Of a stretch of DNA of 6,916 nucleotides, positions 1 to 5,865 are shown one piece after another. A program made the position numbers and the translations under genes. The DNA is taken from the NCBI GenBank assembly GCA_026986355.1, contig JALSOO010000236.1:1-6916 (forward strand), written 5' to 3'. This DNA comes from Campylobacteraceae bacterium (GTDB taxonomy: Bacteria; Campylobacterota; Campylobacteria; Campylobacterales; Sulfurovaceae). Below the pieces are notes generated by a model. The model saw only the letters and a list, made by a program, of their open reading frames with translations. It ran no database searches and had not been told where the DNA came from. Positions within the stretch are counted from its first letter, which is position 1. Each line of letters begins with the position of its first letter.

Positions 1-152
1 GAGTAGAGATGGTAGGAGTAGGACGAGATGATTTAATCGCATCTGGTATATTAATCTATGAAGAACTCTATACTATATCAGGATTCAAAGAGTCTATGGT
101 TATAGATGATGGAGTTCGTGAGGGAGTAGCTTACTCTATGTGTGAGCAATAG
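1..152 (+). CDS. Ppx/GppA-family phosphatase, C-terminal end only
   Basis: Only the last 49 codons are in the window, read from base 3 to the TAG at 150-152; the gene begins upstream. The fragment contains a GVGRDDLIASGILIYEEL stretch followed by IDDGVREGVAYSM. This matches the end of the ASKHA-type domain of exopolyphosphatase / guanosine-pentaphosphate phosphatase (Ppx/GppA), where an arginine-aspartate helix and a final GxREG loop are conserved. Family members remove phosphate from polyphosphate or pppGpp in the cytoplasm. Which substrate this protein uses cannot be told from the tail. It lies 79 nt upstream of hisS on the same strand, and hisS has its own promoter-like sequence, so co-transcription is not required. 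The family call rests on the ending motif alone. Confidence 0.75.
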   Translation, partial: VEMVGVGRDDLIASGILIYEELYTISGFKESMVIDDGVREGVAYSMCEQ

Positions 153-200
153 CTTTTTACAACCTCATTCATAGGGTAGAGTATCAAATATAAAAAATAG

Positions 201-206
201 TATAAT
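201..206 (+). promoter_or_regulatory. Predicted -10 box of the hisS-pdxJ-pdxA promoter
   Basis: A perfect TATAAT hexamer lies in the 79-nt gap between the Ppx/GppA stop and hisS, giving a predicted transcript start near 213 and a leader of about 19 nt that includes the AAGGA ribosome site at 221-225. No TTGACA-like -35 is visible at the expected distance, which is usual for Campylobacterota housekeeping promoters. The call is inferred from position and sequence only. Confidence 0.6.
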
Positions 207-231
207 TCCACAAATAAAATAAGGAATATTA

Positions 232-1446
232 ATGATAAAAGCACTTCGTGGTATGAAAGATTTGACATTAGAGGAGAGTGAACGATTTGTGCATATCGTT
301 ACAACTGCTATAACTATCGCCAAAAGATATGGTTATGGTTATATAGAGACACCTATTTTAGAAGAGACAAAGCTATTTAAACGTTCTGTTGGGGAGAGTT
401 CGGATATTGTTGGCAAAGAGATGTACCAGTTTGAAGACAAAGGTGGAAATGATGTCTGTATGCGTCCAGAGGGGACAGCAGGAGTTGTAAGAGCTTTTGT
501 TCAATCCAAATTTGACCGTCAACAATCTGCTAAATTTAAATTCTACTACTATGGAGCTATGTTTAGATATGAGAGACCACAAAAAGGACGATTAAGAGAG
601 TTTCATCAATTTGGGTGTGAGAGTTTTGGAGAGGCTTTGGTTTATGAAGATTTTACAATTATTGAGATGATTGGAGATATATTTAAAGCTTTAGGAATTG
701 GATATAAATTGCAGATAAACTCTTTAGGTTGTCCTGATTGTATGCCTCAATATAGAGAGAATCTTATTAAATTTTTAACAGAGTGCAAAGATGAACTTTG
801 TGAAGATTGTAACAGACGAATTGATACAAACCCTATCCGTGTACTTGATTGTAAAAATGATAAGTGTCAATCTCTTTTAGTGGAGTCTCCAAAACTTATT
901 AAAAATTTATGTTCTAATTGCGATAGTGATTTTCAAAAGCTTACCTCACTGTTAGAGAGTGCAAATATAGAGTATGAGATAGATACAAATCTCGTTCGTG
1001 GGCTTGACTACTACAATAAAACAGCCTTTGAGTTTGTAAGTGATAATATCGGTTCTCAATCTGCTATTGCAGGTGGTGGTCGATATGATAAATTGGTTGA
1101 GTTTTTAGATGGCAAACCAACTCCTGCTGTTGGCTTTGCATTGGGTATTGAGCGTATTATGGAGCTAGTAGAGATGCCAATCAAAGAGAGAAAGGGTTAC
1201 TATATAGGTGCAATGGACGAAGAAGCAGTAGATATACTCTTTCCATTAGCATCAAAAAAGAGACAAAGCGATAGAGTAACCATTGAGTATAGCCCTAAAA
1301 AACTAAAAGCACATCTAAAGGGTGCAGATAAGGTAAATGCTAGATATTGTGCAGTTATTGGAGAAGATGAGTTTAGAGATGGAACAATTTGGATTAAAGA
1401 TTTAGTCAAAAAAGAGGAGTTTACTCTTCCTCAAAGGGAGTTTTAG
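232..1446 (+). CDS. hisS: Histidyl-tRNA synthetase (HisRS)
   Basis: This class II aminoacyl-tRNA synthetase charges tRNA-His with histidine using ATP, in the cytoplasm. The 404-aa product is close to the usual 400-430. Visible landmarks are MRPEGTA (77-83), the motif-2 stretch FRYERPQKGRLREFHQFG (111-128), the histidine-specific LVRGLDYY (254-261), GGGRYD (281-286) and motif 3 GFALGIER (301-308). A C-terminal anticodon-binding domain occupies about 322-404. The insertion domain carries paired cysteines (C167/C170, C190/C193, C207/C212, C237/C240), the arrangement seen in many bacterial HisRS, possibly a metal site. The intact LVRGLDYY and GGGRYD motifs favour a true synthetase over the HisZ paralogue. 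The ATG is preceded by AAGGA (221-225) with 6 nt spacing. It is the first gene of a probable operon with pdxJ, whose ATG directly follows the hisS stop. Confidence 0.97.
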   Translation: MIKALRGMKDLTLEESERFVHIVTTAITIAKRYGYGYIETPILEETKLFKRSVGESSDIVGKEMYQFEDKGGNDVCMRPEGTAGVVRAFVQSKFDRQQSAKFKFYYYGAMFRYERPQKGRLREFHQFGCESFGEALVYEDFTIIEMIGDIFKALGIGYKLQINSLGCPDCMPQYRENLIKFLTECKDELCEDCNRRIDTNPIRVLDCKNDKCQSLLVESPKLIKNLCSNCDSDFQKLTSLLESANIEYEIDTNLVRGLDYYNKTAFEFVSDNIGSQSAIAGGGRYDKLVEFLDGKPTPAVGFALGIERIMELVEMPIKERKGYYIGAMDEEAVDILFPLASKKRQSDRVTIEYSPKKLKAHLKGADKVNARYCAVIGEDEFRDGTIWIKDLVKKEEFTLPQREF

Positions 1447-2229
1447 ATGAAATTAGGTGTAAATATCGACCATATTGCTGTACTAAGAGAGGCTAGAGAG
1501 ATAAATGACCCAAATCCACTTGATGCTTTGGGAATTGTCAAACGTGCTGGAGCAGACCAGATAACCATACATCTAAGAGAAGATAGAAGACATATACAAG
1601 ATACTGATGCCTATAATATCATCTATCTCTCTACTCTACCTGTCAATTTGGAGTGTGCTATCGACCCTGAAATGATACGAATTGCTTCTGAACTACGACC
1701 TCATCGTGTCACACTCGTTCCAGAAAAACGTAAAGAGGTAACCACAGAGGGTGGGCTTGATTTAGTATCTAATAATATTCAACTCAAAAAGGCGATAGAT
1801 AGACTTCAAAAAGTTGAGATAGAGGTTTCACTCTTTATTGACCCGACGTTAGAAAATATTGAAATAGCCAAAGATTTAGGAGTAGAGTGGATAGAGTTTC
1901 ATACAGGTAAATATGCCAATATCTATGCGATGCTATATGCCAATCTATCCAATACACACCATAATATTAAATCCTTGGAACTTCCAAAAAAAGAGCTTAC
2001 AAAAATGCTTAATAACGAACTAAATAATCTAAAAAAATTGAGTTGTAGTGCCGTAGAGAGAGGATTAAGGGTTGCAGGAGGGCATGGATTGAACTATGAA
2101 AATGTAAAAGCCATTGTAGCAATAGAAGAGATAGAAGAGCTAAATATTGGTCAAAGTATTATTGCACGGTCTATATTCACAGGTTTAGAACAGGCTATTT
2201 TAGACCTAAAATCTCTACTAATACGTTAA
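1447..2229 (+). CDS. pdxJ: Pyridoxine 5'-phosphate synthase PdxJ
   Basis: PdxJ performs the ring-closing step of DXP-dependent vitamin B6 synthesis, joining 1-deoxy-D-xylulose 5-phosphate and 3-amino-2-oxopropyl phosphate to pyridoxine 5'-phosphate. The 260-aa TIM-barrel protein keeps residues equivalent to the E. coli active site: N6, D8-H9 and R17 in LGVNIDHIAVLREAR, catalytic H42 in HLREDRRH, E69 in NLE, and H203 in GGHGLN. LVPEKR and TTEGGLD follow the family pattern. The phosphate-binding pair that is Gly-His in E. coli is G225-Q226 here (NIGQSIIARS). It is about 17 residues longer than the E. coli enzyme, mostly in the helical region near 165-195. The ATG abuts the hisS TAG, and its AAGGGAG ribosome site (1434-1440) lies inside the hisS end, indicating co-transcription and perhaps translational coupling. 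pdxA, which makes its amino-ketone substrate, follows. Confidence 0.97.
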   Translation: MKLGVNIDHIAVLREAREINDPNPLDALGIVKRAGADQITIHLREDRRHIQDTDAYNIIYLSTLPVNLECAIDPEMIRIASELRPHRVTLVPEKRKEVTTEGGLDLVSNNIQLKKAIDRLQKVEIEVSLFIDPTLENIEIAKDLGVEWIEFHTGKYANIYAMLYANLSNTHHNIKSLELPKKELTKMLNNELNNLKKLSCSAVERGLRVAGGHGLNYENVKAIVAIEEIEELNIGQSIIARSIFTGLEQAILDLKSLLIR

Positions 2230-2240
2230 AGAGTTCGGTA

Positions 2241-3161
2241 ATGAAAAGAGTAGCTATTAGTATCGGCGATTTAAACGGTATAGGAGTTCAACTAGCACTA
2301 GAGAACCATAATAGTATCAAAAAGATGGTTGAGCCTATCTACACTATTGATAGAGAGATGTTAGAACAAGCATCTACCCTTTTAAATCTACCTATTCCAG
2401 AAGATTTTATAACTATTGAAGAGATTGCACCCTATTTTACTATAGAACCTGCGAAAGTGACCAAAGAGAGTGGAAAATACTCTTTTGCATCATTTAAAAG
2501 AGCTGTTGAGTTAGCAAAAGAGAAAAAGGTAGATAGTATAGTAACCCTACCTATTCATAAAAAAGCGTGGGAAGTTGCAGGAGTTAGCTACAAAGGACAC
2601 ACAGATGCTCTGCGTGATTTTTTTATGGTAGATGCTATTATGATGTTGGGTTGTCCCAAAATGTATGTAGCACTCTATACAGAACATATCCCTCTATATC
2701 AAATCTCTAAAGAGGTTCAAAATATAGAAAATCTTACATCGTTTCTAGTAAATTTCTATAAAGAGATAAAAGAGAGATTAAAAGAGAGTGAAAAGATAGC
2801 TCTTTTAGGATTGAACCCTCATGCAGGAGATGATGGAGTATTAGGAGATGAAGAGAAGAGTATCATAGAGGCTACAAAGATAGCTCATACTCTTATAGGA
2901 GAAGAGGTCTATACCCCTCCCCTAGTTCCAGATGTGGCATTTACACCAAACTCTCGTAAAAATTATAGATATTTTGTAGCTATGTATCATGACCAAGGAT
3001 TAGCACCACTAAAAGCTCTCTATTTTGATGAGGGTATAAATGTATCACTAAATCTTCCTATCAAAAGAAGCTCTGTAGACCATGGAACTGCTTTTGATAT
3101 TGCATATAGTAGTGCAGAACTAAACAATCTAAGTTATATAAATGCTATTCATTACTTTTGA
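2241..3161 (+). CDS. pdxA: 4-hydroxythreonine-4-phosphate dehydrogenase PdxA
   Basis: PdxA is a metal- and NAD-dependent dehydrogenase that oxidises 4-phosphohydroxy-L-threonine. The product decarboxylates to 3-amino-2-oxopropyl phosphate, the partner substrate of PdxJ encoded just upstream. Residues aligning with the E. coli metal ligands are H149 (TEHIPL), H194 (LNPHAG) and H250 (YHDQG). Substrate-binding counterparts are H120-T121 (KGHTD), K258, N267 and R276 (KRSSVDHGTAFDIA). The 306-aa length is slightly shorter than E. coli (about 329). The N-terminal loop reads GDLNGIGVQ where many PdxA have GDPAGIGPE-like sequence. It starts 11 nt after pdxJ with only a weak AAAGAG ribosome site (2228-2233). 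Its TGA lies 10 nt inside the convergent diguanylate cyclase gene, and no hairpin terminator is visible after it. Confidence 0.96.
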   Translation: MKRVAISIGDLNGIGVQLALENHNSIKKMVEPIYTIDREMLEQASTLLNLPIPEDFITIEEIAPYFTIEPAKVTKESGKYSFASFKRAVELAKEKKVDSIVTLPIHKKAWEVAGVSYKGHTDALRDFFMVDAIMMLGCPKMYVALYTEHIPLYQISKEVQNIENLTSFLVNFYKEIKERLKESEKIALLGLNPHAGDDGVLGDEEKSIIEATKIAHTLIGEEVYTPPLVPDVAFTPNSRKNYRYFVAMYHDQGLAPLKALYFDEGINVSLNLPIKRSSVDHGTAFDIAYSSAELNNLSYINAIHYF

Positions 3162-4108
3162 ACCACTCTATTACGTCCACTATTTTTAGCTTCATACAAT
3201 GCTTCATCAACACGATTTAAAAGTATTGTATCTGTATCTCCTGCTCTAAACTCGGTAACACCAAAACTGCATGTAATATTACCAACATGTAAAAAAGGAC
3301 GCTCCTCTACACTCTTTCTAAGTCTTGAAGCCAACTTAAGAGCATCATCTAAATGTGTTATATATAATAGAATCAAAAACTCCTCTCCACCCCATCGTAC
3401 AAACATATCACTATCTCTTAGACTATTTTTAATAGTATGTGTCAATTCTTTTAAAACGCTATCTCCAACACTATGTCCATAAGTATCATTAACATTTTTA
3501 AAATGGTCAATATCAAAAAGTATTACAGAAAAATATTTATCATATTTATTTGCACCAAAAATAAAATCAGGAAGAATTTTATTAAGTTTTACACGATTAT
3601 AAATCCCTGTTAATGCATCTTGCACGGCATCTCTTTCTGCCCTATTTTTCTCGTTTATTATTGTAGTAATATCATTAAAGATAATAAGAAATTCATTAGA
3701 AAATGGTATCTTACTAATTTTAATATCAAAATAGTAGAACTCTTTATCTTCTCTATTTAGTAGCTTTACTTTAAAAGTATCATTCTTCTTAATATCTATA
3801 TTTTTTAACCAATCTCTACCTAATGTATGCTTTCCCAAACATCCCATCTCTTCAATAAAAAGATAAGATATAGAAGGATATGAGTTATTAAAATTCTCAA
3901 CAGAAGATACACCAAAAAAAGTCAATCCTCTTTTGTTCATATTTATAACTTTTTTAGAATTTAGAATAATAGATATATTATTTACTGAATCTAAAAAAGT
4001 AGATTCAAAATCTTTATATCGTTTTTTATAAAAAAAACATATAATAGCCCAAATAACAGAAGTTAAAAGTATATAAATAATTAAATATTCATTAATCATA
4101 TTATTCAT
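3152..4108 (-). CDS. Membrane-anchored PAS-like/GGDEF diguanylate cyclase
   Basis: This is a probable diguanylate cyclase making the second messenger c-di-GMP from two GTP. The 318-aa protein has one N-terminal hydrophobic segment (about 8-27) followed by a positively charged KKRYK stretch. A PAS-like sensor region follows (about 38-150, ending FNDIT), then a GGDEF domain (about 155-318). The GGDEF domain shows DALTGIYNR (164-172), FDIDHFKNVNDTYGH (198-212), the active-site motif GGEEF (240-244) and a closing DEALYEAKNSGRN. RDSD (231-234), five residues before GGEEF, is a canonical inhibitory I-site, so product feedback is likely. No EAL domain is present. The single membrane segment suggests the PAS is cytoplasmic; its ligand is unknown. 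The gene starts 7 nt after the TPR gene, and its AGAAG ribosome site (+ coordinates 4113-4117) overlaps that gene's stop codon, so the two form an operon. Its stop overlaps pdxA tail to tail. Confidence 0.93.
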   Translation of the reverse strand: MNNMINEYLIIYILLTSVIWAIICFFYKKRYKDFESTFLDSVNNISIILNSKKVINMNKRGLTFFGVSSVENFNNSYPSISYLFIEEMGCLGKHTLGRDWLKNIDIKKNDTFKVKLLNREDKEFYYFDIKISKIPFSNEFLIIFNDITTIINEKNRAERDAVQDALTGIYNRVKLNKILPDFIFGANKYDKYFSVILFDIDHFKNVNDTYGHSVGDSVLKELTHTIKNSLRDSDMFVRWGGEEFLILLYITHLDDALKLASRLRKSVEERPFLHVGNITCSFGVTEFRAGDTDTILLNRVDEALYEAKNSGRNRVVQK

Positions 4109-4115
4109 ATAACTT

Positions 4116-4754
4116 CTATTTAAATGAGAGTTTTTTAATCATCTTTTGTGCATTTTCTAATGAGTTATCTAACTGAAAAGCACGTTTATAGTACTCTAAA
4201 GCCTCATCTTTTCTACCCATATCATAGAGTGTATTTGCAAAATTAAAATTGTGAGGAGCAGATTTTTTATTTAAATCAATAGCTATCATATGATGATGTA
4301 TCGCTTTTTCATCATCTCCTAATCTATGCAATATATTTGCTAAGAGTACATGAGCTATATCTTCGCTTGGATTTAACTCAATAACCTTTAGATATATCTC
4401 TTTAGCCTCCTCTAATCTATTTAGATTCATCAAAACAAAACCATGTTTCAAGAGTATCTCTTGATTATCAGGTTCTAAGATTAAGGCACTAGAGAGTGCT
4501 TTGTCTGCTTCAACATAATCCTCTTTTTCGATAGATTCATCAGCCATCATATTAAGTTGTTGAACACGTGGTAGTTGTATCGCTGGTGTAGAAAACGTTT
4601 TTTTCATCTCTGTGACTCCACCTATCTGTTCATTATCATTCTTGGCTTCAAAATCTACACCACGCTTAGGGTAAGAGCTAGAGAAGAGTTGTTTAAAAAA
4701 TAGATAAAAAACTACAGCTGAAATTAAAAAAAGTAAAAATTGAAAGGTACTCAT
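4116..4754 (-). CDS. Membrane-anchored TPR-repeat protein
   Basis: A 212-aa protein with an N-terminal membrane segment (about 4-20, FQFLLFLISAVVFYLFF), a polar linker, and about four tetratricopeptide repeats (roughly 64-96, 98-130, 132-163, 167-199). Repeat signatures such as YVEADKALSSALILEPDN, RLEEAKEIYLKVIELNPS and RKDEALEYYKRAFQLDNS are visible. TPRs are protein-docking scaffolds; no catalytic motif is seen, so the partner and process are unknown. The open frame extends to an ATG at 4778, but that codon lacks a ribosome site and lies upstream of the predicted transcript start. The ATG at 4754 has GGAGA (4763-4759) at 4-5 nt spacing and places the membrane helix at the very N-terminus, so it is preferred. 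It is co-transcribed with the diguanylate cyclase gene 7 nt downstream, suggesting but not proving a shared role at the membrane. Confidence 0.88.
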   Translation of the reverse strand: MSTFQFLLFLISAVVFYLFFKQLFSSSYPKRGVDFEAKNDNEQIGGVTEMKKTFSTPAIQLPRVQQLNMMADESIEKEDYVEADKALSSALILEPDNQEILLKHGFVLMNLNRLEEAKEIYLKVIELNPSEDIAHVLLANILHRLGDDEKAIHHHMIAIDLNKKSAPHNFNFANTLYDMGRKDEALEYYKRAFQLDNSLENAQKMIKKLSFK

Positions 4755-4758
4755 GGTT

Positions 4759-4763
4759 TCTCC
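4759..4763 (-). promoter_or_regulatory. Ribosome binding site of the TPR gene, decides its start
   Basis: On the minus strand GGAGA is followed by AACC and then the ATG at 4754. The alternative in-frame ATG at 4778 has no purine-rich site upstream, so this site selects the 212-aa form. Confidence 0.75.
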
Positions 4764-4778
4764 ATATTTGGTAGACAT

Positions 4779-4784
4779 ATCATA
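4779..4784 (-). promoter_or_regulatory. Possible -10 box for the TPR-diguanylate cyclase operon
   Basis: TATGAT reads on the minus strand from 4784 to 4779, one mismatch from TATAAT. It predicts a transcript start near 4772 and an 18-nt leader containing the GGAGA site. No -35 is recognisable. A weaker alternative is TATAGG at 4811-4806. Read-through from the upstream 89-aa gene is also possible, because no hairpin terminator separates them. Confidence 0.4.
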
Positions 4785-4820
4785 GACTATTATTACTTAG
4801 AAAGTCCTATATTCTTAAGT

Positions 4821-5090
4821 TTAACTATTAATTTGAGCCGATAGTTCAGCTATGGCTAACTCTAGCTCTCTTCTACTATTATAAAGAAATGAGTGCTTCT
4901 CCTCTTCTCCTATGCGAACAAAGATTCCATACCCCTCTATCTCTACTCGTCCTTTTGACTCTATATCTATCCACTCCAAACTCATCTCTGCGACCTCATT
5001 TTTATACCCTGTCTTAACCAAAACAGCAGGATAGAGCTGTTTAATATCTTTTAGATTAAATGTTTTATTATTAATTGTTATCTGTTTCAT
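4821..5090 (-). CDS. Conserved-looking hypothetical protein, 89 aa
   Basis: I do not recognise this family. The 89-aa product starts MKQITINNKTFNLKDIKQLYPAVLVK-like and reads as a small soluble alpha/beta domain: alternating hydrophobic strands, a central segment with SLEWIDIESKGRVEIEGYGIF, and a charged C-terminal helix (RRELELAIAELSAQ). There is no signal peptide, membrane segment, Cys pair or catalytic motif. The open frame extends 8 codons upstream to an ATG at 5114, but that codon lies upstream of both minus-strand -10-like boxes and has no ribosome site. The ATG at 5090 is therefore chosen, although it too lacks a Shine-Dalgarno sequence. Under the TATAAT at 5102-5097 its mRNA would be leaderless. 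It diverges from the YqeY-like gene and lies 66 nt upstream of the TPR gene on the same strand. Confidence 0.75.
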   Translation of the reverse strand: MKQITINNKTFNLKDIKQLYPAVLVKTGYKNEVAEMSLEWIDIESKGRVEIEGYGIFVRIGEEEKHSFLYNSRRELELAIAELSAQINS

Positions 5091-5096
5091 AATACG

Positions 5097-5109
5097 ATTA
5101 TAGTATAAT
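5097..5109. promoter_or_regulatory. Shared inverted-repeat -10 region, divergent promoter
   Basis: The 13-nt sequence ATTATAGTATAAT is an inverted repeat around a central G. It gives TATAAT on the plus strand (5104-5109) and TATAAT on the minus strand (5102-5097). The plus-strand box predicts a start near 5116 and a 20-nt leader with the TAGGAG ribosome site of the YqeY gene. The minus-strand box predicts a start at 5090, the A of the hypothetical gene's ATG; an overlapping TATACT (5107-5102) would start at 5095. No -35 is obvious for either direction. Confidence 0.6.
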
Positions 5110-5135
5110 CCCATAAAATTTAGGAGATATAGAGC

Positions 5136-5579
5136 ATGAATTTAAACACACAAATAAAATCAGATATAAAAGATGCAATGAGAGCCAAAGATAAACAAAA
5201 AAGAGATACACTTAGAAATATCCAAGTGGCTGTAAAAGATATAGAGGTAAATCAACGCCGTGAAGTAACCGATGCTGATGTAGAGGCTATTTTGGTAAAA
5301 TATGCCAAACAGCGTGAAGATGCAATGGCTCAATTCAAAGAGGCAGGTCGTGAAGATTTGGTAGAGAAAGAGTTAGCAGAATTAGCCATTGTAAAAACCT
5401 ATCTACCTGAACCAATGGACGATGAAGAGTTAGAATCTACTCTAAAAGAGATAATCGCACAATTAGGTGCTACATCAATGAGAGATATGGGTAAAGTGAT
5501 GGGAAAAGCAAAAGCTGTTATTGGAAGCAGAGCTGATGGTGGACGTATCAATATAGTAGTTAAAAAACTTCTAGCATAA
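5136..5579 (+). CDS. GatB/YqeY domain-containing protein
   Basis: A free-standing YqeY-type protein of 147 aa, the usual length. The family resembles the C-terminal helical domain of GatB, the tRNA-dependent amidotransferase subunit, which suggests a link to tRNA or translation, but its biochemical role is not settled. The N-terminal helical part (about 1-95) contains AMRAKDKQKRDTLRNIQ and a long acidic/basic helix. IVKTYLPEPMDDEELE (about 85-100) marks the domain hinge. The C-terminal DMGKVMGKAKAVIGSRADGGRINIVVKKLL (about 117-146) is the family's signature ending. No transmembrane segment or signal peptide is present. The ATG has GGAG (5123-5126) at 9 nt spacing and its own TATAAT. The gene ends just before a strong hairpin, so it is probably monocistronic. 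Confidence 0.92.
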   Translation: MNLNTQIKSDIKDAMRAKDKQKRDTLRNIQVAVKDIEVNQRREVTDADVEAILVKYAKQREDAMAQFKEAGREDLVEKELAELAIVKTYLPEPMDDEELESTLKEIIAQLGATSMRDMGKVMGKAKAVIGSRADGGRINIVVKKLLA

Positions 5580-5581
5580 CA

Positions 5582-5607
5582 AGAGACGATAACTATCGTC
5601 TCTATTT
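5582..5607. terminator. Hairpin between convergent genes, likely bidirectional terminator
   Basis: AGAGACGATA (5582-5591) and TATCGTCTCT (5594-5603) pair perfectly over 10 bp around a 2-nt loop, or 9 bp with an AACT tetraloop. The hairpin sits 3 nt after the YqeY stop and 10 nt before the stop of the convergent small gene. The tract that follows on the plus strand (ATTTGATTGTT) and the one on the minus strand (TGTTATG) are only moderately T-rich, so efficiency in either direction is uncertain. Confidence 0.75.
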
Positions 5608-5612
5608 GATTG

Positions 5613-5804
5613 TTAAACCAATCCTAAATCTTTAAAAATATCTTTAAAAGCAATATTAAACTCCACTAACTCATCATAAATTAATCCAAACCCTCTATCT
5701 TCTGCTATCCACTCTTCTATATGCTCTACACTTTGTGCTTTTTGCTCTTCTGAAAGTTTATCCGTTTTTATAATCTCTTCTTTTAATTTTTCATATCGTT
5801 GCAT
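5613..5804 (-). CDS. Small acidic hypothetical protein, 63 aa
   Basis: I do not recognise this family. The 63-aa product is highly charged and probably mostly helical: an N-terminal KLKEEIIKTDKLSEEQKAQ helix, then a central HIEEWIAEDRGFGLIYDELVEF and a C-terminal FKDIFKDLGLV. It has no cysteine, signal peptide or membrane segment. The open frame runs 11 codons further upstream to an ATG at 5837, but that codon precedes the predicted transcript start (about 5834) and lacks a ribosome site. The ATG at 5804 has AAGGAA (5816-5811) with 6 nt spacing and is clearly preferable. It has its own divergent promoter region with the lipoprotein gene and ends against the hairpin that follows the YqeY gene. 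The good ribosome site and a TATAAT box support a real gene. Confidence 0.75.
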   Translation of the reverse strand: MQRYEKLKEEIIKTDKLSEEQKAQSVEHIEEWIAEDRGFGLIYDELVEFNIAFKDIFKDLGLV

Positions 5805-5810
5805 AATTTG

Positions 5811-5816
5811 TTCCTT
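5811..5816 (-). promoter_or_regulatory. Ribosome binding site of the 63-aa gene, decides its start
   Basis: AAGGAA reads on the minus strand from 5816 to 5811, 6 nt before the ATG at 5804. The competing ATG at 5837 has no such site, so the shorter 63-aa product is chosen. Confidence 0.75.
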
Positions 5817-5840
5817 AATTTTTTTGTAGAACGACATTCT

Positions 5841-5846
5841 ATTATA
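5841..5846 (-). promoter_or_regulatory. Predicted -10 box of the 63-aa gene
   Basis: The minus strand reads TATAAT from 5846 to 5841, predicting a start near 5834 and a leader of about 30 nt carrying AAGGAA. It is 7 nt from the plus-strand -10 box of the lipoprotein gene, forming a divergent promoter pair. No -35 is evident. Confidence 0.5.
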
Positions 5847-5850
5847 TTTT

Positions 5851-5859
5851 TGATATAAT
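5851..5859 (+). promoter_or_regulatory. Extended -10 promoter of the NlpC/P60 lipoprotein gene
   Basis: TGATATAAT is an exact extended -10 (TGn + TATAAT, hexamer 5854-5859). Standard spacing puts the transcript start at about 5866, which is the A of the gene's ATG. No Shine-Dalgarno sequence lies between the box and the ATG, so a leaderless mRNA is predicted. Confidence 0.6.
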
Positions 5860-5865
5860 CTCGCT

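Noticed and set aside
153..200. Possible terminator after the Ppx/GppA gene
   Set aside because: A short T5 run (154-158) follows the stop, but no stable hairpin precedes it.
373..582. Open frame on the minus strand inside hisS
   Set aside because: It lies wholly opposite a well-supported essential gene, has no ribosome site and its protein has no recognisable features.
1200..1409. Open frame on the minus strand inside the 3' part of hisS
   Set aside because: It is antisense to the anticodon-binding domain, with low-complexity Ser-rich composition typical of a shadow frame.
4806..4820. AACTTAAG-type short palindrome after the 89-aa gene, considered as a terminator
   Set aside because: The pairing is only a few A/T pairs with no GC stem or T-tract, too weak for a terminator call.
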